From an uncultured Duncaniella sp. (GTDB taxonomy: Bacteria > Bacteroidota > Bacteroidia > Bacteroidales > Muribaculaceae): a stretch of DNA of 64,000 nt. The DNA is taken from positions 16,203 through 80,202 of the forward strand of contig CAJTRI010000010.1 in NCBI GenBank assembly GCA_910578615.1. The letters are read 5' to 3'. Shown piece by piece: positions 51,011-61,000 of the stretch (the stretch's first letter is position 1; every line of letters begins with the position of its first letter). Below the pieces are notes generated by a model, which saw only the letters and a program-made list of their open reading frames with translations, was not told the origin of the DNA and searched no databases. Made by a program: the position numbers and the translations under genes.

Positions 51011-54000
51011 TTAATCCTCCTCATCCCCCTCCGAGCCGACAGGATATTCAGGGAGCAACGGCTGTTCTATTACCGCCGGAGAGGAAGGCAAGGGGTTGGA
51101 GTTTGGCTCCGGGACATCCGGCTTGGGCGCCGGCTCAGGGGTTTCGATTGTTTCGGGCTTTTCAGGCTCTATTGGTGACACCGTCGGCTGTGAATCCGCC
51201 TCAGACGGACTGCCGGATATCATGTCCTTCCCGACATCCTCTGTCTTCTCTGCCTCGGCATCCTTGCCATCTGTCTCATTTATCACGGCGCCTGCATCCT
51301 GTCCGGCATCAACCGTCCCGGCGGCCTCTCCCTCTTCGATAGCCTCGGCCTTTCTGACAGCCTCTTCGCCGGTGAAGCGGAAATAGTCGTCAAAACTACC
51401 GGCTCCTTGGAGAAGCTTGTCAAAATTGCTCTTCGAGATTTCGACAGGGCGCACGGCCTCGGGCATGGTGAATGTCCCGTCACGAGCCAGCAGCGATCGG
51501 TAATGGTTGAGTTCCGCCTGATTTGCGAACCCCTTAACTATCAACAGACCGAGCGGCCCGAAGTTCATAAGTTCAAGATCGAAATCCTTCACTACGTAAG
51601 TGGAGAAGTTGTGTCGTGCCACTTCGTAAAGCAGACTATTGGGAGTGACGGCATCCGTTGAAAACAGAAGCACGAGATAATGCGGCTCCTCGGGAGCGAG
51701 AGTGAATTCAATATCACCCCCTCCGCCGGCAAGGGCGGTGGAATCGTTTGACAGACGGATGTCCCACAACATGCTGCGTGTGTTGGAACCTCCGCTGTGA
51801 AGCTCTCTGCCGGCCTTGACACCTTTAAGCCATTCCGAAGCCAGCGGGGCTATATCAGCCTCGGGATAGCGTTTCAGAAGGTCGGTGATTGTCTCGCCAA
51901 ACTCCTTCGAACGATTCTCTGTCACATACGCAAGTGCATGCAGGAACATGAACTTGGGCATGATGGGCGAAAGCGGATAGTCCTTTTCCATCTGGCTGTA
52001 AGCCTCGTGCACGGCTGTATTGCGGTCAGACAGATAGTCCTCGTAGGCCTGTTCGTAAAGAGCCTCCTGACGCGCCTCCATTGAGCGAAGCTTGTCAAGA
52101 TAGGCCGGGTCACGCATGGCCGCCGCATATTTCGACTCCGGGAATTCCTTAATGATGAGCGCGCGGTAGGTCTCCGCTTCTCCGGGCCGGGAGCGGCGCA
52201 TGTTCATAAGATACTGGTTGTAATATATGTCAAGACGATAGACGTTCTCGGGATATCTGTCCATCAGCCTGCCCCATTCCGCATCGGCTGCGTCAAAATC
52301 TTCGAGCTTGTCTTTCAGGATGAGACCTGAGTTATAGAGACCTTCCTGTATCACCTCACCGGCCACCGTCTTCTCGGCATCGGTATTGGGAATCTGCCTG
52401 AGATAATATTCCGGGTAATGCGGATCCTGCTCACGCTCACGAGCCTCCTTCTCTTTCTTGTCTTCCTCGGTGTCGGCGGCCTCGCCTTCAACCTCAGACT
52501 CCACAGCCTCATCGGTCTCTTCCTCAGAGGGTGTCCCCATTGAGAATGACGACTTGTTGCGGCGCCTCCAATCATCTTCAAGCTTGCGGGAACCCCAGCG
52601 CTTCTGGAAGTCTGTGCGGCCGGCATTGCGGGTGGCGGTATTGTAGAAATACCACGACTTGTCCGTATTGAGCTGGAACTGGGTAGGAGCACTGGCATTA
52701 GAGTTGTTAAGGATGGAACCTCCGGCCTCCTGTTGCGCCATATACTCCTCTCGCCTGGCCTCATCAGCCGCTTCCTTTTCCTTTTTTTCAAGCTCTTTTA
52801 TAATCCGGTTTATGACATCGAGACGCTCCTCTTCTGACATAGCCGCAAGGCGGAGAAGGGAGTCGTTGAGCACCACGTTCTGGGAATAGACAGCCAGCTC
52901 GTCAAGCACGTCGGAACGCCTCTTGATACGCGCATAGTCAGGATACGATTCAGGAAGCTGTGGGACACTTTCGGCATAGCGAGGCTGCGCAAGGTCATAA
53001 CGTCCCTGATCATAATAGAGACCTCCGAGTGTCACCTGTGAGATGGCCTTGTCTATACCGTTGCGTGTGGAGTTCTCGGCGGCAAGCACATAGTTGGCAA
53101 TGGCGTTGGCCGTATCGCGCCGCGAGAGATACAGATTGCCTATGGCATAGTATATCTGGTCAAGGAATTCCTTGTTGGCTCCGTAGCGGGTCATCCGCCG
53201 CAACGACTTGACCTCGGAAGAGATATCGGCACCCTCGAACACCTCGCTCTGCTTGATGCGGGCGTTAAAGCGGGTGCGGTAGGGAGCCGAGGATGAGGCC
53301 CCGACCTTTCTGAATGCCTCATAGGCACCTTTCTTATTGCCGGTCAGAGCATTGACCTGCCCCAATAGAAAACGCAGACGGGTCTTCTGCGCGCCTTTTG
53401 CATATCTGACAGCCTCTCCAAGCATCTCTACGGCACGCTTGTTGTCATGTGAACGGACGCAATAGTCGGCATATGTGAAATAATACAGCCCTTTCAGAGT
53501 CGATGTGGCCAGGTCGTCCTGTTTCACCCGTTTGAGAATCGTTTCGGCCTCGAACAGCCAGTCAAGGGCACAGTAGCATCGTGCCTGCCAGAGTCGGGCC
53601 TCGGTGACCGTCTCTGGCAGCCATGAAAAATGTTTGGCCACATAATAAAACGTAGAAGCCGCGCCGAGAAAGTCGCCGTCCATATATTGCGAACGGCCCA
53701 TCATCATCCACGCATTGTGGAGAAACGGGTTATACTCATCACGTTTCAACCATTTCTTGTATTCCGGGTCATTCCCCTTGCCCGGCTTGCGGCGGGGACG
53801 TTTCTTGATGCTGTGGAGCTGGATGGCCTTCTGGGCCTTCTCTATCGAGCGGGTGAACGAGCCGGACGGCTGCGGTGCCTTGGGATTGGCCCGGGCCTCG
53901 GCCGGATGCAGGAACAGGGTGGTCGTATAGTCGTCCTCATAATTCCTTTCCATCTCCTTCAATGTCTCCTTATAGTGCTCGTCACCGTTGAAGTAGACAT

Positions 54001-54148
54001 TGTATCGGGTTATGAATGCCTGATAGTTGCGCGTGGCGGCCGTGTTCTTCTTTGGCGAACATGACCAAAAGGCCGCAGCTAAGGCCACGACCGAAAGAGC
54101 AACGAAAAGACGACTTAAAAATCTATTCACTACTTCTATAACGCGCAT
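51011..54148 (-). CDS. porW: T9SS lipoprotein PorW/SprE (TPR protein)
   Basis: Large outer-membrane TPR lipoprotein needed for type IX secretion, bridging the PorK/N ring to other translocon parts. The lipidated Cys follows VALAAAFWS in the first 30 residues, then SPKKNTAATRNYQAFITRYNVYFNGDEHYKETLKEMERNYEDDYT, the PorW signature. Helical repeats fill about 100-900 (YNPFLHNAWMMMGRSQYMDGDFLGAASTFYYVAKHF). A SPOR-like stretch near 880-930 (MNFGPLGLLIVKGFANQAELNHYR) is followed by an acidic, proline-rich tail. The ATG at 54148 was chosen because it yields a standard signal peptide; an alternative in-frame ATG at 54205 adds 19 residues. porX follows 21 bases downstream. Confidence 0.9.
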   Translation of the reverse strand: MRVIEVVNRFLSRLFVALSVVALAAAFWSCSPKKNTAATRNYQAFITRYNVYFNGDEHYKETLKEMERNYEDDYTTTLFLHPAEARANPKAPQPSGSFTRSIEKAQKAIQLHSIKKRPRRKPGKGNDPEYKKWLKRDEYNPFLHNAWMMMGRSQYMDGDFLGAASTFYYVAKHFSWLPETVTEARLWQARCYCALDWLFEAETILKRVKQDDLATSTLKGLYYFTYADYCVRSHDNKRAVEMLGEAVRYAKGAQKTRLRFLLGQVNALTGNKKGAYEAFRKVGASSSAPYRTRFNARIKQSEVFEGADISSEVKSLRRMTRYGANKEFLDQIYYAIGNLYLSRRDTANAIANYVLAAENSTRNGIDKAISQVTLGGLYYDQGRYDLAQPRYAESVPQLPESYPDYARIKRRSDVLDELAVYSQNVVLNDSLLRLAAMSEEERLDVINRIIKELEKKEKEAADEARREEYMAQQEAGGSILNNSNASAPTQFQLNTDKSWYFYNTATRNAGRTDFQKRWGSRKLEDDWRRRNKSSFSMGTPSEEETDEAVESEVEGEAADTEEDKKEKEAREREQDPHYPEYYLRQIPNTDAEKTVAGEVIQEGLYNSGLILKDKLEDFDAADAEWGRLMDRYPENVYRLDIYYNQYLMNMRRSRPGEAETYRALIIKEFPESKYAAAMRDPAYLDKLRSMEARQEALYEQAYEDYLSDRNTAVHEAYSQMEKDYPLSPIMPKFMFLHALAYVTENRSKEFGETITDLLKRYPEADIAPLASEWLKGVKAGRELHSGGSNTRSMLWDIRLSNDSTALAGGGGDIEFTLAPEEPHYLVLLFSTDAVTPNSLLYEVARHNFSTYVVKDFDLELMNFGPLGLLIVKGFANQAELNHYRSLLARDGTFTMPEAVRPVEISKSNFDKLLQGAGSFDDYFRFTGEEAVRKAEAIEEGEAAGTVDAGQDAGAVINETDGKDAEAEKTEDVGKDMISGSPSEADSQPTVSPIEPEKPETIETPEPAPKPDVPEPNSNPLPSSPAVIEQPLLPEYPVGSEGDEED

Positions 54149-54293
54149 TCCGGCATGATATTGTAGTCCTACCCCATTCCATTGTTCCATTATACCATAA
54201 TACAATTAAATACCGATAAATACATTTTATGATACTTTTTTAGCTATTTTAATCCTTAAAAATTTTTATGGTAATTTTTTGGGGGTCTCAGAC

Positions 54294-54324
54294 TTTTTTA
54301 TTAATATTTTATTCTATAATTTTG
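54294..54324 (+). promoter_or_regulatory. Promoter of the second-locus fimbrillin gene
   Basis: TAATTTTG at 54317-54324 is an exact -7 element. TTTT at 54294-54297, 19 bases upstream, is a weak -33, in a very AT-rich region. On the minus strand CAAATTTA at 54331-54338 forms another -7 element that could serve porW. Confidence 0.5.
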
Positions 54325-54369
54325 CAGCCGCAAATTTAAAACCTGAATTATACTAATCTTTTTCACAGT

Positions 54370-55431
54370 ATGTCAAATAAGTTTTTTAACTTTTGCTATG
54401 CGGCTTCACTGTTAGTGTTTGCCTCATGCTCCAACTCGGATGTGCTTGATGAAAACCTTGCATCCGGATCTGTAATAGGTTTTAACACGCATGTCTCCAA
54501 TGCGTCACGTGCGCTGACAACCGCTTATTTCAGCAAATTCATGGTCTACGGAGGCTATACGCCCAAGGATGTCTCCGACTACCATACCGTGTTCAGCGGG
54601 GTGGCTGTATCGAAAGGTTCTGACAATGCATGGACGTATGAAGGTTCGTCCAAGTACTGGGTAAAGGACGCCACATATAAATTCTATGCATATAGCTGTG
54701 AGAACGTACAGCTGGAAAAAGGTGATCCCTCGTTCTCCACAAGCGGTTCAGATGCCGGTACGTTCAAAATCACGGATTTCGTTTGTAACGATACACACCA
54801 GCATGACCTTATATATGCGGCATCTAACTCTATCGTAGCCCAAGAAACCGGCAACTCCAAGGTCTCTCTGACCTTCAAACATATACTCTCAAAAGTAAAT
54901 GCCAAATTCAAGAGCGGTTTTGAACCTGATTTCACAGTAGAGATTTCGGACGTGGAATTCCGCAACATCTATGACAAAGCCGACTTCTCTTCCCAGTCCA
55001 ACGGTTGGAGCAACCAGTCGCGTACCATAGAGCAGAATATCGGCGAATCAAAATGGACCAAGATATCTCTTCCCATCGAAGGAACCGACAATACCATCAG
55101 TGCTGCAAAACCGGGTGCGGAAGGAACGGAAGCCGTAGATGCCAAGGAGCTTACCACAGGAACAGGATACTTCCTACCCGTGACTTATTCCTCAAACAAT
55201 GTAGAACTAAGCTTCAAGATTACGGTCAAGCAAGGAACAGACGTAATCAAGACCGACTATGTGAAAGGTAACATCAAACCTGAATGGGCTATCGGCACTT
55301 CTTATACCTATAACGTGACCGTTAACGGTTCGGCTGCTGGTGTAGAGAAGATCGAATTCGACGTAGACGCTACCAATGGCATTGAGGAATGGACTGAAAA
55401 ACCTGCGGTGGACTTTAACATCGGCGGATAA
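54370..55431 (+). CDS. Fimbrillin family (Mfa-like) lipoprotein
   Basis: Surface pilin-like lipoprotein of the Mfa_like/fimbrillin family. The lipobox FASC gives Cys20. The first strand (GSVIGFNTHVSN) ends ASRAL with Arg47 at the expected trimming site. Typical fimbrillin parts include FMVYGGYTP, YWVKDATYKFYAYS, VSLTFKHILSKVNAKFKSG and TGTGYFLPVTYSSNNVELSFKITVKQG, ending WAIGTSYTYNVTVNG. The 353-aa length is usual. Its sequence is noticeably more AT-rich in codon use than the flanking genes, which may reflect horizontal acquisition. It stands alone, convergent with the DUF5119 gene and divergent from porW. Confidence 0.88.
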   Translation: MSNKFFNFCYAASLLVFASCSNSDVLDENLASGSVIGFNTHVSNASRALTTAYFSKFMVYGGYTPKDVSDYHTVFSGVAVSKGSDNAWTYEGSSKYWVKDATYKFYAYSCENVQLEKGDPSFSTSGSDAGTFKITDFVCNDTHQHDLIYAASNSIVAQETGNSKVSLTFKHILSKVNAKFKSGFEPDFTVEISDVEFRNIYDKADFSSQSNGWSNQSRTIEQNIGESKWTKISLPIEGTDNTISAAKPGAEGTEAVDAKELTTGTGYFLPVTYSSNNVELSFKITVKQGTDVIKTDYVKGNIKPEWAIGTSYTYNVTVNGSAAGVEKIEFDVDATNGIEEWTEKPAVDFNIGG

Positions 55432-55450
55432 TTTAGTTACAATCCCATCC

Positions 55451-55513
55451 AAAAGATATTATAAGGCAAAGGCGTGGAACTGAGTTCCACGCCTTTGCCT
55501 TATAATATCTTTT
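55451..55513. terminator. Bidirectional terminator after the fimbrillin gene
   Basis: Perfect 30-nt arms (55451-55480 and 55484-55513) with a 3-nt loop TGA; the 3' arm ends in TCTTTT. It lies between convergent genes. Confidence 0.92.
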
Positions 55514-55532
55514 TATTAAACTACTATTGTGT

Positions 55533-56486
55533 CTACTGGCCGCCTACCGGGATATCGATCTCTTCGTTATTGCCCCAGTCTTCCACATCGGGATTGAATC
55601 CTGAGTCAGTCCCGCTTTCATGGTCTTCGATACGCAGGCCTTTGACAATAATCCGGCCTCCACGTATCTGCGACGCCATCTGCCCGGTTATGTCAAAGTT
55701 AAAAGCCTTTGATTTACCGTTTGAAAGCTGTACTTCAAGATTAAGCGTGTGGTGGCTTGAAGACCTGCCGGACGCTGCGCCGTCAGGCATAGTTCCCGGT
55801 GTACCGAACGATAGAACCGAGGCCTTCACGGCATCATTATCCAAGGAGCAATCATACACAAGAGTGGCGGCATCCGGGAGGGTTTCGCCATTGTGGAGCA
55901 ATACACAAGCCGCCATGCCGGCTATCGCCCCTCTTGCATCGGCTACCTTGGAGAAGCCATGTTCGAACTCGTATACCACCTCATAGGCAAAGACGAGTTG
56001 ATCCATCTCTATAGACATGGAGGCCGATTCGTGACGGTCTGTATCAGGAAGACTTTCTATATAAGCGGCATAGAGCATGTCGGGAGGAGTCAGAACCACT
56101 TCTCCGGGGTGTAGAGCCTTTATGCCGTCAGGGGCAGGACGATGGCCGGGAGTGGATGTCGCATAAACATTTTTCGCACCCTCAGACATCCCGGACAGGA
56201 CTATACTTTCCGTATCACTGTTGTATATAAGCATAGATTGGGCCGTACGTCCTCCAAAACTCACATTGCCACCCTCGGCACCCAAGAATGTTTCAACAGG
56301 CTGGCCCGACTCGTCATAAGTAATCACAACCGCTCCTGAGGGTGTTCCAGAAGGATCTACAGACGGCGCGGAACTCCATCCCAACTCAATATCTGCCGAG
56401 CCAAAGTGATTATAGCATAACTCCTCACGACATGAAACAAGAGAAGACACGGTTACAGCCGCTATTACATAATGTCGGTAACTCAT
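55533..56486 (-). CDS. DUF5119 family lipoprotein of the second fimbrial locus
   Basis: Exported lipoprotein (lipobox LVSC, Cys19). It opens with CREELCYNH, the start seen in DUF5119 proteins that accompany fimbrillin genes in Bacteroidales. The rest is beta-rich (SMLIYNSDTESIVLSGM, DMLYAAYIESL, DQLVFAYEVVYEFEHGFSKVADARGAIAGMA, typical of the anchor-like fimbrial folds), with a final RIIVKGLRI. No enzyme motif is seen; a minor subunit or fimbrial anchor is the best guess. The start at 56486 was chosen for the lipobox; upstream in-frame codons lie inside the preceding gene. It overlaps the upstream OmpA-DUF3575 gene by four bases (ATGA). Confidence 0.8.
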   Translation of the reverse strand: MSYRHYVIAAVTVSSLVSCREELCYNHFGSADIELGWSSAPSVDPSGTPSGAVVITYDESGQPVETFLGAEGGNVSFGGRTAQSMLIYNSDTESIVLSGMSEGAKNVYATSTPGHRPAPDGIKALHPGEVVLTPPDMLYAAYIESLPDTDRHESASMSIEMDQLVFAYEVVYEFEHGFSKVADARGAIAGMAACVLLHNGETLPDAATLVYDCSLDNDAVKASVLSFGTPGTMPDGAASGRSSSHHTLNLEVQLSNGKSKAFNFDITGQMASQIRGGRIIVKGLRIEDHESGTDSGFNPDVEDWGNNEEIDIPVGGQ

Positions 56487-57712
56487 GACTGTTTGTAAAA
56501 AATAGTACCTAAACGCCATACAATCGCAAGCTTTGCTTTCAGAGGCCCCCAATAACTTGTCCGGCTTGTACGCAGATATATATGGTGACCTTCAAACGGC
56601 ACATACTCCTTGTTACGAAGAGACGCACATCCAAGTCCCAGACCGGCTTCGATAGAGACCGAACGCGATACAGGCCATGAATAGCCCACTGAGACTCCTG
56701 CCATCAGACCCTCCCCACGGTAGCCTTTCTTGCCGTTTTCGAGGTCATATATACCGCCTCCTATAAAAATCCCGGTATAAAAACCGCGTAAAATACTCCT
56801 CCTGCGTACCCAATAACGTAATTCCGGGCTGACAATCGCCAATTGATAGCATTTGTGCTCTTCTTTCTTCTTCCACCACGCAATGTTTCCCTCAATATTG
56901 AACGACAGAGACCTGTTCATACGGAATTCCAGTTCAATCGATGGCATAAGGGCGATGTCATAAATCAGATTGGTCTTTAAAGCAACACGCCCTCGCCAGG
57001 ACTGTGATGTAGCGATATCAGGATGAACGCCCTTGTCCTTAATTTCTGTCAGACATGCCGGTATTATCGGTATATCGCCTGACGTCACAGGTACAAGTCT
57101 GTAACAATCATTTTGCAGGGTAAGACGCTTTTTTATGTACAGCACTATTTCGGCATAGTGCAACTTATTGAAGAATCGTGCACGGAGCTGACGATATGCC
57201 TCCCCACCATATAATACCATAAGACTTTTCTTGCGCCCACCGGTTATATCACCATGGGAGTCGCGCACCCACACAGGAGTATTGTCTATTATTCTCAAAA
57301 CCTCCTTTCGATAGGGCAGCGTGCGATCGTTGTCAACGGCTCTGCGTAGTCCGTCCCATCCTATGCCTCCGGCAACAACGTTTATAAAACCGGGATTTAT
57401 CCCCGTTGCCGACACGAGAAAATCAGCAACCGCATTGCCACGAAAAGAACTAAGTTCGACATTGGCGGTACTGACTCCGTCAGGAGAAGTGTATGCCTTT
57501 ATGACTATACTGTCAATGTTGTCCGCTTCTGACTGACGGCGTATTTCCGCTACGAAACGTTGCAATACGGAATCGTTTCCTGCCAGATTCCTTTCCACAC
57601 GGCTACTCCCAGGACGAAATAAAATGTTTATGGAGTCAGCCGTGACTGCTGTCAGGGGCGCCGCCTGCACGGACGACGCAACGAGCATCAGAATTAAAAG
57701 CAGTCTGTTCAT
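56483..57712 (-). CDS. OmpA-like domain fused to DUF3575 barrel
   Basis: One 409-residue exported protein that joins two fimbria-linked modules. A signal peptide (about 1-18, ending SVQAAP) leads to an OmpA C-terminal-like domain (about 20-180): INILFRPGSSRVERNLAGNDSVLQRF, IVIKAYTSPDGVSTANVELSSFRGNAVADFLV. A DUF3575-type barrel follows (about 225-409), with GRVALKTNLIYDIALMPSIELEFRM, SPELRYWVRRR, YTGIFIGGGIYD and VSIEAGLGLGC. In the larger fimbrial locus these are two separate genes, so the proteins probably act together. It begins an operon with the DUF5119 gene and has its own promoter about 220 bases upstream. Confidence 0.85.
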   Translation of the reverse strand: MNRLLLILMLVASSVQAAPLTAVTADSINILFRPGSSRVERNLAGNDSVLQRFVAEIRRQSEADNIDSIVIKAYTSPDGVSTANVELSSFRGNAVADFLVSATGINPGFINVVAGGIGWDGLRRAVDNDRTLPYRKEVLRIIDNTPVWVRDSHGDITGGRKKSLMVLYGGEAYRQLRARFFNKLHYAEIVLYIKKRLTLQNDCYRLVPVTSGDIPIIPACLTEIKDKGVHPDIATSQSWRGRVALKTNLIYDIALMPSIELEFRMNRSLSFNIEGNIAWWKKKEEHKCYQLAIVSPELRYWVRRRSILRGFYTGIFIGGGIYDLENGKKGYRGEGLMAGVSVGYSWPVSRSVSIEAGLGLGCASLRNKEYVPFEGHHIYLRTSRTSYWGPLKAKLAIVWRLGTIFYKQS

Positions 57713-57929
57713 TGAAATTGAAGAGGCACAAACTTTTTTGTTTTCATGAGATTTTCTTTTGCAATCAGACAGCAAAAGTCAGACAGTTCCATAATTACCG
57801 ACCGTAAACAGTTGGATAAAAACAATTTAGGACAATCCTGTGATTATCCAACCTCACAATTAGTCCTTACTCTCGAGCATCTCCCGATATACAGCTTATC
57901 ATCTAATGAGATTCTTCCTTTACTACCTG

Positions 57930-57961
57930 CAAAGATACTAAAATTTCCAATCACTCACAAA
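57930..57961 (-). promoter_or_regulatory. Promoter of the OmpA-DUF3575 and DUF5119 operon
   Basis: On the minus strand TTTG (57958-57961) and TATCTTTG (57930-57937) are 20 bases apart, an exact match to the Bacteroidota consensus. Confidence 0.75.
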
Positions 57962-57966
57962 ATAAA

Positions 57967-58000
57967 GGCGGGGCCGTGTCACCAAAGACACAGACCCGCC
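57967..58000 (-). terminator. Terminator after the 1383-aa secreted protein gene
   Basis: GGCGGG..GTGTC (57967-57980) pairs with GACAC..CCCGCC (57987-58000) with two mismatches. On the minus strand it is followed by TTTATTTTG. Confidence 0.7.
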
Positions 58001-58024
58001 TCTCCTATATTCGGATGACCAGAT

Positions 58025-61000
58025 TTATCTTACAACTACCTTGAAGGCACGGTTGCCTATGCCCACCACATAGAATCCCGGAGCAATGGCATGGAAGTCA
58101 TCGTCTGACATGTAACTGTCGACAAGCATACCACCGGCAGCGTATACCCTCACATCGAGTCCGGCAGCGCCACGGGTGACGATACCTCCGTTGATCCCGA
58201 ACACGCTTATATCATCACAGTCTGTACCGATGGTGTCTATTGCCGACGGGCCGTCCACACGGAAGTTATCCATAAGGATGATGTCGGTGAACATCCCTGA
58301 TGTCGCCACAAACTGGAATATCAGTGCCCCCGGCTCTCCGGCAAATCGGTCGAGAGAATAAGAATATTCCACCCATGCCGGGGTATTCTCAGTCCACTCA
58401 GCACGTCCGAGCAACTGGAAGTCAGCCTCTGAAACAGAGGCATATACATCAAGACTGGGAACGGTCTGGCAACTGCCTGACTGGTTTCCTTTGTAAAGCC
58501 AGAAACTTACACGCGGGCTTGTCTCCCCTCCGAGATCGATCTTTGGTGACAGCACGGCAAACGGGACAGGATTTTCCGAAAGTGCACCGTTGAGAAACAG
58601 GAACACACCGTTGTCATCGTCCTGAGACGTGTTGGGAAATCCGTTGTATTCGAGCAGGTCGCCGGAAGTGGGCATTGCCTGAAGTCCATAATTGGTGTTT
58701 CCGGCATTGAGCCAAAGCCCGGTAGAAGCTTCTCCGTCAGTAAATGATTCCTTGAACGGCAGTGAATAGGGCTTGCCAAGAATGGTGAAATAGACGGCAG
58801 GTTCCGAGACACCCTGCGGGGTCACGGTGGCAACACCGTAATATACCATCTCTTGATCATCGGTGGCCTCGCGGTCAGGTACCACGGATGTCCCCTTGAT
58901 GCCGGTCTTCATCACCTTCACCTCCCCTTCCGTGCCGTTGGAGCCGGGGTAATATCGCACAAGGGTGAATGACATTTCGTCTTCGTTGAGGACTCCACCG
59001 TTGACACCACGGCGTGGAACCTGCCATGAGACAGTGGCTGTCTGGTTGCCCTGATTCGGGACTATGGCGATATTTTCAGGAGCCACAGGCTCGTCATAAC
59101 CTATAAATGACTTGACGGTCACCGCATTGCCACGCCCGTGCGAATTGCTCGAAACTATGAAATAGGAGTTTGTGCCGAGGAGGGCGTTCTCATCAACCCA
59201 TTCAAGAGACTCGCCGGGAGCGGGTTTCTCAAATGTATGGACGGGAAGGACTGACCCGTTGCGATAGATCTCGACCTTTTCCAGCTCTCTGAGCGGACGT
59301 CCTGCATAGTCGACAGCCGGCGCTTTGAGGGTGAGTTTGGATGTCAGGTCGCTCGTGGCCACGAGATCTGTGACCACATCGGGGGCAAGAGCCGAACCTT
59401 CGTACTCCACGCGTATATTCCGCAGATTCAGATAAAGATATCCCTGTGTGGGAGCCGTGATATGGAACGACAGGTATTTGCGTCCGCCCTCGGTGAGCAC
59501 GAGCAGGTTTTCCTGTGTCTCAAAGTCCCATCCCTCAGGAGCCGGAATGTCAAATCCCCTGCCGGTCTGGTCAGACGGTTCGACGGAATCGCCATAGGTC
59601 ATCTCCATCTCGAAACCTTCTCCATACTTCATAGTCTTGATATCATAAGATACCTTATACACGCTCTCATCATCAAACGCTATGAGGGGGAACACCACAT
59701 ACATCTCATGATTCTCGTCTGACTGGTTGTTATGGTCTACTTCGAGACTCGGATCGCCCCATGTAGGATAATGCATCCCTGAATTAAGTTCGGAATCCTC
59801 GAATCCAACCGTCTTGTAGGTGTAATATCCGATGGCCTCGCGTGTGTCAAGCGGATCGAAGAAAGGTGGTCTGTAAACCCCTACAAAGTCGCTGGCAGAA
59901 GCATCCTGTCCTTCTCCGAAACTGTTGGACATCCTGACGGTATATGTGTGCTTTCCGGGAGCTACGCCGGTCTTGTCCGTCCACGATGCCGATTCTCCGG
60001 GGGAAATGTTGTCCACCTCGCCCACCTTGGCACCGTCACGATAGATTACAGCGGTCATCGGGCCGGACAGAACTTCTCCGGCAATAGTCTTGGATGGTGC
60101 TGTAAATGACAGGAGTGCTTCGGGCGCGCCGGTAGCGTCCGGGACAAGTGTCAGATCGCTTACGGCGGCCGGGGCCTGCAAGCTACCGACCTTCTCGACA
60201 CCCAGACGAGAGATAAACACACCCCCACCCGTTCCTTTGGGAGAAACCAGACCGAGAGCCACTTTGTAATCTCCGTCATTATCCACCTTGAAATCAACAC
60301 AATGGTCAAGACGTGTCATCGAAGGTGTGTTCACACTGAGGGTTTCCACCACGGTGACACCCTCCTTGGCAGAATTGCCGCTATCACAGAATCCTACGGA
60401 AAGCAGGTCGGCTTCTCCGGGCCATGTGTTGCGCATATTGATAGTGACCCGGTAGAGATTACCCTTTTCGAGCGAGATGTTGGGGGACAGAATCCAGTCA
60501 TCAGTCACATCCGCATCTCCGAAAGTAACCGAACATGCAAGCAAGGGAACATCGCCATAGGGATTGATATTCCATGTCTGGTTATCGCCGTCACCGTCTA
60601 TTATGGTATACACGTCAAGACACCCGTCCATGTCGAAGTTATCCACATATGGCAGCTCGTATGCCTTGCCGTAAACAAGAGCGTTTGAGATGACAGGGGC
60701 ACCCTGTTTCTCATCACCGTTGAAGGGAACGACTCGATAGGCATAACGCTTCACGCCTGTCGGCAAAGTCTCTGTAAAAGTGGTAGAACGGTGGTTTTCC
60801 GCCACAAGCACCTCATCAGGAAGACGGTATATTCTGTAAGACAACTTGTCGGGATCAATATATCCGTCCTCTTCACCACCCTCGGGAGCACTCCATGTCA
60901 CTGTCGCCACACCGTCCTTTTCCTCAAACCTCACGTCAGTCACAGGACGCGGAACGTCATAACCTGCATACTGGAACTTCTCGACCATGGGCGACCAACC

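Larger units (their letters stand above)
57713..58024. other. 312-bp intergenic region upstream of the OmpA-DUF3575 gene
   Basis: No gene is seen. The region contains the OmpA-DUF3575 promoter (57930-57961), a leader of about 220 bases downstream of it, and the terminator of the 1383-aa gene (57967-58000). Confidence 0.7.
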
